Assembly: GCA_964019415.1 (NCBI GenBank)
Contig: OZ025883.1
Location: forward strand, 6,670,256 to 6,734,255
Reading direction: 5' to 3'
DNA: 64,000 nt
From: Ianthella basta
Taxonomy: Eukaryota; Porifera; Demospongiae; Verongiida; Ianthellidae
A model generated the notes under the pieces. That model worked only from the letters and a program-made list of their open reading frames with translations, had not been told where the DNA came from and searched no databases. The number at the start of each line of letters is the position of its first letter. Position 1 is the stretch's first letter. The translations under genes were made by a program, and so were the position numbers. Of this stretch, positions 36,403 through 59,683 are shown in pieces.

Positions 36403-39400
36403 CGTGTCACCTTTCTGGAGTCCGTTTGCCGTCTGTTCACTGTGGCGTTGGCAGGAGATTTTAAATTTTGTTGGTGCTAACTGTACCAGGGAAGGTTTGG
36501 GCTGCATGCACAAGTAGGCGCCCCTATCCAAGCATAAACAGTAGCACGTCGACTTTCACAAGCATTCACAAAAGGACACAAGTGAGTGGGTAGCTAGGTA
36601 TTTTAGTTTCAAAATGGCCGCAGCGAATATCGGTAACGTGTTTTTGTATTTAATCTGTTGCGCGAGCCGAGTGTGCATTCCTCCGATACAGGCGCGAGAT
36701 TCCTCTCGAGAGTGCCTGCTACCTCCGTTACTCGGTAGCCCGCTCTGTTCGGCCTGGTAGACAATGGACACGGCGCAGGATTCGCTGGTAAACCACGTTT
36801 CGACTTCAGATGGAGCGGAATTTGAAGAGGCCGCTGCGGAGGAGCCACAACGAGGAATTAGTGGTTCTCGCAGACCGCCCCTCCTCTGTGTGCAGTGCAC
36901 TCATGAGCTGAGAGACCCCCACCTCCTGTGCTGTCTGCACTGTGTGTGTGCGGAGTGTCTGGAGAGAGTGAAGCAACAAGATGGCCATCTGAAGTGCCCC
37001 CAGTGTGGGGACACTTCTACAGCGATCCATCCAGCAGAAACAGAATCACATTCAGTGTTACGAAGTCACTGCTTGTCTTCACCTGTCAGCCATGCCCCAA
37101 TTTCAATCACCGTTAACAGCCAACAGGAAGACCTCGAACATGTTAAAACAAAGTGCACAAACAAATTCTGTTCTTTGCCCGACTTCCCCGAAGCAGTGGT
37201 ACACTGTGTGGACTGTGATGTGTACTTCTGCAGCCATTGTCTCGAGGGGCATCGGATGATGGGAAAACTGACAGAGAAGCATTTGTTGTGTCCTGTGACA
37301 TCGGAGGTGGTGGGGGCGGGGACCAGAAGAGAGTTCTGCCCCTCCCACCGCGGGCAGCTGCTGCAGCACTACTGTGAGCGCTGCAACTGTGTTTTCTGCA
37401 GAGAGTGTACCACAGCTGAAGGGATGCCTGGTGGTCACGCTTTGAAGCCATTAGACGGGGCAGTATTTGGTCACGTTGAGGACGTGGTGAAGTTATTTGA
37501 GGACACCGTGAGTGAGTGCTGCGTGAAGTATGAGAAGGCACTAAGCGAGTGTGTGGCCCATGAAACCTCCATTGAGCGCTACAGTGAGGCAGCACTGTCA
37601 GAAATCCATGCATATTTCAACATTTTCCGTGGGGTATTGAGGAGAAGAGAGGAGGCCATGGAGCAGCGAGTTGAGAAGGCTAGACAACGGAAGAAGAACC
37701 ATGTCATTGAGAAGGTGAAGCAATACTCCAAAGAGAAGGAGAGTCTAGAAGGTATCAGGGGAGCCATGGAACTCCTCGTGGATGGAGGTTTGCATCAGGT
37801 CCTTCCACTTGTACCACTGGTGGCCAGTCGGAGAGAGGCTTTGGTTGAGCTAGGCAATAAAGAGCGTTTTGACTCAACAATATCTCCATGTGTTGGGTTT
37901 GTATCAGACAGAGAGCGGAGTGGAGCAGTTGTAGCAGCTATCAGCAAGCTGGGCCACATCCAGGAGGGTGCATCTGCTCTCCATTGCACTGTGGACCCCA
38001 AACTGGATATGATTTCTCAGCTTTCTGACCAGCCAGTGGTGTTGACCCTGACTGCAGTGGACAGTAGCAACATCCCCTGCACCAGTGGAGGGGAGAGGGT
38101 TAAAGCCTTCCTCCGCCCCAGGCCTCCAGTCCCAGGGCCGTCCATCAAAGCCGCAGTGGAGGACAGGGAGAATGGTCAGTACACGATCACTCTGGTGGAA
38201 ACAAACGGGAAAGGCGAGTTTGAACTATGCATCTTGGTCAACGGACGTCACATCCCGGGCAGCCCATCTCTAGTTGTAGCTCAACACAAAGGTGACACAT
38301 CCCCGGACCTCCCCCCGCCCACGTCTGATGTCGGCATTGATATGAGTGGCAGATACGGCATCAGTCAAGGCTTTCTCCAGTTCCCTTCCATCCCCGGTCA
38401 ATTGTGGGGAATCGCTGTCTCCCCCAATGGAACAATATTTGTGGCAGACAACAGTAGTGGGCAGATCCATGTGTTTGATGAGCAGAGAAAACACAAAGTT
38501 GCCTTGAACTTTGGCAAGCGTGGCTCAATGTGGTACCCACGTGGCCTAGCAACAGATAAAGAGGGACACCTCTTTGTTGCCAATGACAACGGTATTGATG
38601 TTTTCACTGAACATGGGAAGTTTTTGCATCGCTTCTGCCAGGGTGCTAAGCTGAGTGGTGCTAGTGACGTTGCCATTAGCAACGCTGACCATCGTGTCTA
38701 TGTCGCGGATACTTACAACCACTGCATTGCTGTCTTCTCTCAAGATGGCCACCACCTCCACACGTTTGGATCTAAGGGAAGCGGACAGGGCCAGTTTGAC
38801 CGTCCCAGTGGTCTCGCTCTTTCCTCCAGTGGGCTTCGTCTCTTTGTCAGTGACTGGGGCAGCTCCCGCATTCAAGTGTTCACTGCCGATGGAGTGTATA
38901 TCAGCGAGTTCGGACATAACCTACTGAACTACCCCCGCCATTTGGTTACTACGAGCAATGGGAGGATCTTTGTGGCCGACAATGGCAATAACAGGATAGC
39001 CGTATTCTCCGAGCTTGGTGAGGTAGTGGGAGTGTTTGGACACCAGGGGCTGGAAGCAGGGTGCTTATGGAACCCGACTGCTCTGGCGATAGACGCTCAT
39101 GGCCAGCTCCTGGTCACAGAATGCAACAACGCACGAGTGCAAATTTTCCAAATATGACATATTTCTGACAAGATTTCTATTTTCACAGTACAAATTTGAA
39201 ACACATGCAGTTTGATCCAATACCATGGGCATGCATTTTAGCATGATATGTACAGTTGTAGAGATTACAATATACTGTAATATAAATTTCGTTCATCAAA
39301 AACATCAATTCTTTGTGACATTTTTACCATTTTGTATTACATTTTCTATTGTGTGTGTGTGTGTCATGTTTGGCACTGTATTTAATGCAGTTTATTACGG

Positions 39401-39900
39401 AAATGTGATTAACTCCTAAACATGCATGCAGAGCTAGTGAACGTGGCTACGTAGTGCTGTGAAGTAATCAGGTTGTCAGCAGTGACCAATTAACACAGCT
39501 GCTGTCCGCTGGGTGCACACTATAGGAAGGTTACTTGTCTGTATAATTATAGCATTGTAATGGGTGATAAAAGTTATAGGCAATTAAAACCATGAAATGT
39601 ATGGGCATGGTTGACAAGCGGGGATGAAACAAACAGAGGTTATAACTGTACAACAAGCAGATATTATTATACAAACAAACAACAGAGATCAACATTCTAG
39701 GGATACAATAACAATAACAAAGGATACAAACAACAGATGTAAACACAATAAATAGGGACATCTACACAGCTATATGAGACGAGTCAGAACTCGGGGTCAC
39801 TGTCCACTTCAGACTCATCGTCCCATCCACATGACAGTTTGTTGTCTCCTTCACCCTCACCAAAATCTACCTCCTTATCGTACTCCCAGCCTTCATCTCC
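36403..39900. repeat. Tandem duplication unit 2
   Basis: Second copy of the 3.46 kb unit. Its right end merges into the intact CEP19 gene, so this side keeps the original arrangement with CEP19 and unit 1 is the one with a broken CEP19 tail. Confidence 0.88.
36764..39157 (+). CDS. TRIM-NHL protein, copy 2
   Basis: Intronless, 797 residues, same layout as copy 1 (RING, two B-boxes, coiled coil, filamin repeat, six NHL repeats) and no length difference. Scanning the two proteins by eye, changes are sparse in the RING to coiled-coil part but about a dozen fall within roughly 60 residues of the filamin repeat (for example AFLRPRPPVPGPSIKAAVED against AFLRPRPPVSGPSIAAKVED). All RING and B-box cysteines are kept, so both copies look active. 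It converges with CEP19, whose stop lies 626 bases away. Confidence 0.93.
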   Translation: MDTAQDSLVNHVSTSDGAEFEEAAAEEPQRGISGSRRPPLLCVQCTHELRDPHLLCCLHCVCAECLERVKQQDGHLKCPQCGDTSTAIHPAETESHSVLRSHCLSSPVSHAPISITVNSQQEDLEHVKTKCTNKFCSLPDFPEAVVHCVDCDVYFCSHCLEGHRMMGKLTEKHLLCPVTSEVVGAGTRREFCPSHRGQLLQHYCERCNCVFCRECTTAEGMPGGHALKPLDGAVFGHVEDVVKLFEDTVSECCVKYEKALSECVAHETSIERYSEAALSEIHAYFNIFRGVLRRREEAMEQRVEKARQRKKNHVIEKVKQYSKEKESLEGIRGAMELLVDGGLHQVLPLVPLVASRREALVELGNKERFDSTISPCVGFVSDRERSGAVVAAISKLGHIQEGASALHCTVDPKLDMISQLSDQPVVLTLTAVDSSNIPCTSGGERVKAFLRPRPPVPGPSIKAAVEDRENGQYTITLVETNGKGEFELCILVNGRHIPGSPSLVVAQHKGDTSPDLPPPTSDVGIDMSGRYGISQGFLQFPSIPGQLWGIAVSPNGTIFVADNSSGQIHVFDEQRKHKVALNFGKRGSMWYPRGLATDKEGHLFVANDNGIDVFTEHGKFLHRFCQGAKLSGASDVAISNADHRVYVADTYNHCIAVFSQDGHHLHTFGSKGSGQGQFDRPSGLALSSSGLRLFVSDWGSSRIQVFTADGVYISEFGHNLLNYPRHLVTTSNGRIFVADNGNNRIAVFSELGEVVGVFGHQGLEAGCLWNPTALAIDAHGQLLVTECNNARVQIFQI

Positions 39901-41828
39901 AGGGCGAACCCTGTTTGCTTCAAACAACACTTCCATCTCCTTCTTCCTCTTCTGCACTACATCATCTGGAGCTCGATTCAGGTCTTCACCTTCTTTCTCA
40001 GCCACTGGGTCGTCCTCAAAGTCAGAGTGAAAATCATCTGCTTCTTTCCTCCTGCTGGTCACACCGAGTGAGGGAGCGTCCTTTGGTGCTTCATCCGCTA
40101 GTTCACTGATGTCTTGGAGGAGTTCATCTAGACTCTTGTCATCCAACTGCGGTGATGGTGATGCTTTTTGCCCTGAGAGAGGCTGCTTGCCAAGGGTAGG
40201 GAGACTGCTAAGGTCTAACAGCTCACCGTGCGCCTTAACTTCTGGGGCCTTCACATTGCTTGGAGCCTGGTTGTTCTTTTCTTGCAAAGGTAATACACCA
40301 CCATCATTGGCAGAAGGCATGTTCATTGTAAAATATGGTACTGGGTTATCTCCCACACTTTTGGCCCCCGCCTTTGCACGCTCAAGCAAAGACAGAAGCT
40401 GCAAGAGAAAGGAACAAAAGTAGTTGACGATAATCCTTATAACACTATAATACAATAGTTCCCATTATTAAAGTAACAGCTGTATGTAATCAGAGGCTGC
40501 ACAGCCAGTAGTGGCTTAGTGGTGCAAAAGAAAGGATAAAACGTATAAATGGCACAGATAGAGGGGGTGGTGTGGCAATCACTTGCGTCATTACACCTAA
40601 TATGCCTGGTGCACTGATATGCACACACCAAGGGTGCAACAGCTGTCCGTGGCTCTGCTATCTCTGTTGGGCCGACTGCACGGGGAGGGCAACACTGCTT
40701 GCCAATCAGCAGGGCAGAGCGACCACCTCTCAGTCACTCTGGAGCTGATGTACACCAGTGCAGCTGGTTGGTTAGGTGCAATGACTGTAGCGATTACAGA
40801 CATAACCCGATATGGTACAGAATACATAGAGGGGCAAATACATATAAATTAATACATACTTGCCCAATTTGTAATAGCTTAACCTACTTAAGACAGCCAT
40901 ATACTTATGTATTAAAGTTATGTATGTGTGTATGGCCACATAGTCCATTTACAGTAGGTGGCTGCACTACAGAGGGTGGATGTTGCTACTAGTGTGTTAG
41001 CAGTGATTGGAGCCTGTGAGACTGGGCGTTTCTACAGAGGCTACCTTACGCAGTGACTGTCTTAAACACACTTTTTTGCCATACACCCACCCAAGGACTG
41101 CAATAAGTGCAATTATGCGTGCATTGAAGCATTAGGGCACATATCTATTACTACGGGATGAACCTTGCAGCCTTTAGACACTTGTGACCAGCACAGCACA
41201 TAGCAGCACTCATCCCATTAGCTATTGGCACTGTCATAAAGAATCAGAAGGAAATAGCACCAGGGGATACCCAGGGTCACACGCTCACCTGCTTGTGAGT
41301 GAGTAGTTTGAGGTAAGCTCCATGGCGTTCGTGCTGACAGAGGTGCTTTGCATAAGAGTCCATGCTAAATGAGGGGGAGGGAGAGGCGTCACACTTCACC
41401 ACATGACCGCTGCAGCTGCATCGGTCAACGGGCACACCGCAGTACACAACTGCAGCAGGTACACACAACACATTCATTGCACAAGTTAGGATAAAAGAGA
41501 ACCTGCTAAACCAGCAGCCCCAGACCCGTGTTTAATTTAACCCATTCCACATATTGTACGGTGAACAACTGCTCTTACTCAGCAAACTCCTCCAGGTCCC
41601 TAAGTGGCATTATCCTTTTTCTCAATTTACCTGCACAAAATCGAACAGCCGCATAGCAAGCATTCACAACAGTGCACTAAGTATCCAGCAGCAACTAGCC
41701 GTTCCCTCAGAAACAGCAAACCTAAATGATGACTTGTATTACTCACCTCCTTTGCTGGCTCTGTACAACATCACTAAAGAGAGTGGCTTGAATTTCACTC
41801 CACACTTCTCGCCTATGTAGCCCTCCAT
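39784..41828 (-). CDS. CEP19: CEP19 centrosomal protein
   Basis: Four phase-consistent exons: 41747-41828, 41579-41630, 41289-41364, 39784-40398, giving 274 residues. Exon 1 KCGVKFKPLSLVMLYRASKG and exon 2 LRKRIMPLRDLEEFA match the human CEP19 opening (KCGIRFQPPAIILIYES, RQRIMPVRNFS). Exon 3 has RHGAYLKLLTHKQ. The C terminus RKKEMEVLFEANRV, WEYDKEVDF and SCGWDDESEVDSDPEF matches its tail. CEP19 sits at the mother centriole and recruits CEP350/FOP partners and RABL2 for ciliogenesis. The protein is about 110 residues longer than human because exon 4 has an extra low-complexity middle part. Start codons of CEP19 and CANT1 are 77 bases apart. Confidence 0.92.
40880..41078. mobile_element. Old MITE copy in CEP19 intron 3
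   Basis: Diverged relative of the CAGTGGAACC family: ACTTAAGACAGCCA at the left, AGGTGGCTGCACTACAGAGG in the core, and CAGTGACTGTCTTAAACA at the right. The terminal bases are lost. Confidence 0.5.
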
Positions 41829-41905
41829 TTTCTATGAATGACGTCACTAGCAAAATGGACTCCTGACGACGCGCCAAGCTGTGGAGACTGTGTCGAAGAC
41901 GCGTG
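41829..41905. promoter_or_regulatory. Candidate bidirectional promoter, CEP19 / CANT1
   Basis: The 77 bases between the two start codons include ATGACGTCA, a CRE-type site (about 41839-41847), and no TATA box. Head-to-head spacing this short implies a shared promoter, inferred from position only. Confidence 0.55.
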
Positions 41906-46456
<4,551 letters not shown>

Positions 46457-47228
46457 ACACGTCAACCTATATTGTGTTTGTCCTGTCCTAGAATTGTCAA
46501 ATCAAACTGAATATTTCACTCTGTTTAATGTTAGAATATAAACATTCAATTTCTATAAAGTTATTTATGGGAACCAGTGCATTTGATGTTGTGAAAGTGA
46601 ATGAGGAGGGAACAGCCAAGTGCAAACAAGACTGAAGAACACCCATTTACTGCTGCTTCTTGTGCTCCACATTCACTGACTGGTCCCTACTCCCCAATGG
46701 TGAGTATGAGCAACAAGAAGTTCAAATTCTCTTTGTTTCCAGACACTAATGTGAAGAAGGATCTATCAGTGCCAAATCATGGAAGCTGAAGTTGTTGCAC
46801 ACTAAGAATAGCTGTCTGCCAATTCTAAATACCTCATGCTTGGCAATCCCAAATAATCATTCACTTTATTTCATGCACTGCTACTGCAAACCTAACTGTG
46901 CTGGCCTAGGGACTTGCCCCCTAAGGGCTCCAAAAATTTGGACGTCTCGCCTTTTGGCAAGCGCCCGTGTTAGTGTTGTAAAGGGTGTCAGCAGAACGCG
47001 CCTCCCTCGCGGTCACGGACGCGCCATGCAACCCTCGATAAGGACGTTAGCGCCCAACCGGCGCAACGGACGATATCCGCTATCCCTATACAAAACTTGT
47101 GGTTCGTTATCGTGCATTCCTTAACCGTTAAAATTGTACAAATGCGTACTTGGTAAGAATGACAAACTAAAGAGTGCAATGAATGGAGTCATATGCCGTG
47201 CAGTGTGTGTGTTCAACTCAATCAACAA
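46457..47228. other. Intergenic, CANT1 / nucleolin convergent tails
   Basis: CANT1 and the nucleolin-like gene converge here. A GC-rich palindrome-poor block at 46910-47100 (GGACGTCTCGCC, CGCCCAACCGGCGCAACGG) stands out in base composition but carries no ORF or recognisable repeat partner in the window. The short open frame at 46601-46789 has no family resemblance. Confidence 0.4.
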
Positions 47229-51777
<4,549 letters not shown>

Positions 51778-51907
51778 TGTAGGTAGTCCGAACGTAGTGA
51801 ACACGTGTTTGCACGTGCACACACCTGCTGCACGTGTAGTTGCGCATGCGCATTATTGCGGAAATTTTGCGCGAATTTCAAATTTCTGTTTGCCCCAGAA
51901 AGCAAAA

Positions 51908-51987
51908 TAGTCTGGCTTGATAGACCGTCCCATCTAAACGCCGGGCGCCTCGGCGCTTATATGGGGACGGTCTAGCAGGCTAGACTA
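51908..51987. mobile_element. 80-base MITE upstream of nucleolin
   Basis: TAGTCTGGCTTGATAGACCG at the left and CGGTCTAGCAGGCTAGACTA at the right are near complements; the centre is the palindrome GCCGGGCGCCTCGGCGC. Same ends as the 1.4 kb element at 3102-4508. It lies 130 bases upstream of the nucleolin start. Confidence 0.85.
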
Positions 51988-52974
51988 GATGTAAGATGAT
52001 ATATGGTCCATTTTAAAATTATCTGGCTCCAAATGGGAATTCATTGGATAACGTAATAATGTCAACATCTTTCCTTCCAAATTAACTTACAGCGACTCGT
52101 GTACCATCACAGGCGCATTCAAAGCTATAGTCACCTCATGCCACTGTTCAATTCACACTACCTATAGCTATTTAAGCTATTCAGATACCTAAATGACAGC
52201 TGATTTCCTGCTGGACAATATTAACCATTCCTTCTAATGGGTTGTAGAAGACCCCATGAATGTATGATTTGATTGGAGGCTTGCTATCCCATTAGTTGTG
52301 AATACCGCAACACACCGGGTGACATATATCTTGCACACACTTAGAGCAGTTTGGCACTGTCCTTTAATAGTACCGATAGGAGTGGGCAGTGTTCTCCCCA
52401 GACAAAAATGTAAGAAGGGTACACCGGACCATTAGTCATGTGAGGAGTGGCTAGTGGATGGTTGGGTGTGGGAGAGGGTGTCATCTTCCTGTACAAAGTG
52501 CAGTAGCCAAAAACAAGAAGAGCCTCGTGTAGTACATGCAAACGCTACTGCCCACACCACATGACTAGTGGCACTGTGCCTTTCAAGGAGGGTACAGTGC
52601 CATGTTTAGTCTCAAGGAGGGTTCTTAAGGGAGCAAGAAGGGTTCTGTACCCTTCAAAAACAGCCTGGCGAGAACAGTAGCTGGGAGTGGTGTCATCGTT
52701 CGCATGCTGTAGCTGGGACAGAAGGCAGTGTCCTCCACTGTTGACGTGTCCCACAGAAGAGACAAAGCTCCACTACAACCACATGCGTGTAGTAGTCACA
52801 CACTCAAACGTTATTGCACTTAATGACCACAAAGCTTATGTAACAAGTGGTAATGAGACGTATCAAGATCACTTAGTTACAAATATCAAATAAATGTGAA
52901 CCTGTGTGATTGTGATGTGAATGCTAGCACTCTCGCACACACATACAAAACCACAAAAATCTATTTTGGAAAAA
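51988..52974. other. Intergenic, nucleolin 5' / spermidine synthase 3'
   Basis: No gene seen. The segment 52350-52740 contains GGGTTCTGTACCCTTCAAAA, also present at 6155-6178, in a dispersed repeat of unknown type with many GCACTGT/ACAGTGC words. Confidence 0.4.
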
Positions 52975-56396
<3,422 letters not shown>

Positions 56397-58243
56397 TTTA
56401 TTCGAGACCAAGGCGAAAGTGGGAAAATGGCCGAATTTTTCCTATATACCGATATTTTTGTCAATCAAGTGAAAATTGGCGTTGTGATTCCTGCTTACTC
56501 GCTAACTGTACAATTTCATACAGAAATCAAAATTTAGGAAGAATCCAATCTTCTTCCATGCAATTCTGATTTGTTCAATGGCACAGACAGAATGTCACAA
56601 GTCATGTGCTGGTTAGTTAATGTCAGCAAATTTTGGAACTTGCAGCCCGCTAGCTTGCATGTTGCCAGTAATGTGGCCTCTAATATCCACGGTTCATGCA
56701 TGATTTTTTTTACCAGCGAACGAGGATTGTGCAAAGAACTGAAAGAGTCTAGCACAGATAATTGCAAGACTAGCTATCCAGCTATCTAGCTACCTATAAC
56801 TACATTGTCCTAACTCTGCCATGCAGAGTGAACACAACTGCCAAGGATAGGGATTCGCTAGTAAGTAGCATAGTGACCAGTGCACACTTAATCATGCACC
56901 TTTGGCCAACCATACACAACTGAAACAAGAGATGAACAGTCTAGCTAAGTATTGCTTGGGGAGCTAGCTAACTAGCTAACTAGCTACACGTGACAGTGCA
57001 CACCACAAAACTAGTGGATTGCTTCAGGTAATTTCAGGTAATTAGTAGCTAATTATAATATAATGGACCACATAACAATGTAATGGTACCCACAGAACAA
57101 GGGCACATTACATTGTTATCCACATGACATGCAGGAAGACATCAAATTTCATTGCCATTGTAGCCCATGCAGGGTCTCCATGTATCGTATATACGGCATT
57201 CATTCAGTTGACTGTCAAGTAATCCCTATCACTATACGTTAGTCTCACGTAGCCAGACCGAGCAAAGATGGCGGTCTGGCTACGCGAGACTAACTATACG
57301 TGTGTTCCCTTCACTATGGTAAAATATAGTGTGGGGAATGTATAGCTGTAATAGTCTGTTGTTCAGCTGCTTGGATATATGGCTACATGTACAGTAGTGT
57401 CGATATAGAAGCAAATACAGCTATGTGTTGGAAGTGCATGGCTCTTCACTAGCTGTCCTGCTGCTGGAAGTGTAGCTCTCTAGCTGCACTTTTAGCCTTA
57501 GGCCGCTATTTTATTATAATGTAGCTACACCAATTACATATGTATTCCATTTTGACTACCACAGCCACTTCATATATGACTGTCACATGTACATGTTAAC
57601 ATTGCTGACACAACAGATTCAGAATCACTTGCAAAGCTGTGGTCATGTGTTTGCTGCCTCATATACACAATTAAACTTGAAACAACAACATTATCCCCCA
57701 TGCACTAAGTCTTGTACTGTTTAGGTCATCTTTTGGGAGCGAGCACTGCACGGTATAGCTAGCTAGTATGCACCCATGCAGTGAGTCAAGGACATGTATT
57801 GTACATTATAATTACCCGCACGATATATATGCCTTGTGTGTTGACAGCTACTGAATTGGGCTTTGCAAATTGACCTTCAATTTTCGTTTAAGTGATGGCT
57901 ACTTGAATGACTTCAAAAGCATTTCGAAACTCACTTCAGGTCATAACGAAAATAGAGATAATATATACTACACTCCCTCGCATGCAGGCCTATACGTGAT
58001 ACCCTCAGTTTCGCGCCCCGCCACTAGGATGCTCTCCTGCTGCTAAAAGTCGCGAGTTGGAGCGACGTTATGAAGCGTGGGCGGAATCCCATCCCTATAT
58101 ATTGCGCCCTTTTCCTACATTGCGAGCCATTGTCATTGCACTCGCAGAGATCAAATTTGTACTCTAAAGTCGGTCGAGTAGAGATAACTCCGAAGGTAAC
58201 TGAAACCTAACTAAACCAACGATCACTGCCGCGCGGTCTTGAC
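56397..58243. other. Intergenic region, SRM 5' to hydrolase 5'
   Basis: AT-rich stretch without recognised genes. It holds a small palindrome TAGTCTCACGTAGCCAGACC...GGTCTGGCTACGCGAGACTA (57240-57292). A candidate TATA element CCTATATATTG lies at 58092-58102, about 140 bases before the hydrolase ATG. Confidence 0.5.
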
Positions 58244-59683
58244 ATGGAAATCAATGGAGTAGCCCGAGAGTCTAGGCTCATCGCGCTTTGCCAGATGACG
58301 CCAACTCCCAGGGATGTGAAAGACAACGTGAGTAAGATGATTCGCTGGATGGAAAGAGCTGCAAATGCAGGAGCGGACCTGGCGCTCTTTGGCGAGATGA
58401 TCTTGTCAGATTACGACTTGGAAGACTTTTGTGCACTCTCCGAGCGACAGGACGGCCCTTCAGCCACCGCTATCGCCAATGCTGCGAGGAAGATTGGAAT
58501 AGCCGTCATCTACGGTTATTCGGAGGTGGATGACGATCGCTACTACAACTCGCTCATGTTCATAGACAGCGAGGGGAAGCGCTTAGCAAACTATCGCAAG
58601 GTCCACCTCTGGCCCACCGAGCACCGGTACACTGCCGGAGACGCCCTTACAGTTGTGGATTGGGACGGAGTGTTGAAGGTGGGACTGGGAGTGTGTGTGG
58701 ACGTGTGCATGGCAGAATACGTACAAGCAATGGTGACCAACGGTGGTGCCCAGCTGGTTGTGGTGGCCAATGCTCTGGTGGAGGGCAGGACTTATCAGAA
58801 GACATCACAGATCCTTGTGCCCGCTCGTGCATTTGAAAACCGTTGCTATGTGGCCTACGTGTGTTTGGCTGGTGAGAAGTACTTCGGTGCATCAAGAGTG
58901 TGTGATCCCTTTGGAGAGTGCATCGTTTCTGCAGGTAGCAGTGATGAAAACTTGCTGATGGCCACCATTCCTCTGAACACTCACAAAGGAGTACCATTCC
59001 ACTACCTCCCCCTGCGTCGGCCTGAACTGTACAGCAATGGAGCTGTAGAGTATGATGTGGAAATTCCATGGAAACGGGAGCATGTTGACAGCGTCCAGCA
59101 ATTCTTCAAACATCGTGCCTGTTACTACGACAACCAGATGGCCAATGTGTACCGAGCACCTGGCATTGCGGCAAGTGCTCTAGCCAGCTTGGTTGAGGAG
59201 AAGAACGCAAGTGTGCTGGATGTGGCAGCCGGAACAGGTCTCGTGGGGAAGGCCCTCCATGAGCATGGCTTTACCAATCTGGTTGCACTGGATCGGAGTG
59301 AAGCAATGCTAGAGTATTTGACCAAGAAAACTGTATACTCCCGCACAATTTTGGGCACTTTCGAAGAAGAAGCAAGGAAAATCCCCAGTGGATCTTTCCA
59401 CGTATGCACATGTGTTGGTGCCTTCCTGACGGCTGGTTTTCTGGATCCAGCTGTCTCTGTGGAGGAGATGACACGCCTTGTGGAGATTGGAGGTTATGTA
59501 CTCCTCCTCTGGAACGAGACTGAGCTGAATCACCAGCAGTGTCAGTCAACCAAGAAGAGTCTAGAGTCTGTGATTGACAAGGTGGTCCACAGCAAGCAGT
59601 GTGAATGCATTCGCCATACACGAGTCCCAAACTATTTAGATGACTGTCAAGGGATGCTGTGTATCCTGAAAAAGATTGGCTAG
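58244..59683 (+). CDS. Nitrilase-type carbon-nitrogen hydrolase fused to a SAM methyltransferase
   Basis: Intronless, 479 residues. Residues 10-265 are a carbon-nitrogen hydrolase (nitrilase superfamily) with the Glu-Lys-Cys triad in place: E51 in LFGEM, K119 in NYRKVHLWP and C151 in GVCVDVCMAEY. Residues about 300-479 form a class I methyltransferase with motif I VLDVAAGTGLVGKAL (324-338), an acidic end to strand 2 (VALDRSE) and VGAFLTAGFLDP. This half resembles the METTL27/WBSCR27 type. The substrate is unknown; the fusion suggests that a deaminated or hydrolysed small molecule is also methylated. No intron and the unusual domain pairing leave open a bacterial or fungal origin. A second copy of the hydrolase half is at 62330. 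Confidence 0.88.
   Translation: MEINGVARESRLIALCQMTPTPRDVKDNVSKMIRWMERAANAGADLALFGEMILSDYDLEDFCALSERQDGPSATAIANAARKIGIAVIYGYSEVDDDRYYNSLMFIDSEGKRLANYRKVHLWPTEHRYTAGDALTVVDWDGVLKVGLGVCVDVCMAEYVQAMVTNGGAQLVVVANALVEGRTYQKTSQILVPARAFENRCYVAYVCLAGEKYFGASRVCDPFGECIVSAGSSDENLLMATIPLNTHKGVPFHYLPLRRPELYSNGAVEYDVEIPWKREHVDSVQQFFKHRACYYDNQMANVYRAPGIAASALASLVEEKNASVLDVAAGTGLVGKALHEHGFTNLVALDRSEAMLEYLTKKTVYSRTILGTFEEEARKIPSGSFHVCTCVGAFLTAGFLDPAVSVEEMTRLVEIGGYVLLLWNETELNHQQCQSTKKSLESVIDKVVHSKQCECIRHTRVPNYLDDCQGMLCILKKIG

Noticed and set aside
36289-36531. An 80-residue - strand ORF ending like CEP19 as a distinct gene
   Set aside because: It is a chance fusion of the CEP19 tail with the leader of TRIM copy 2 across the duplication joint.
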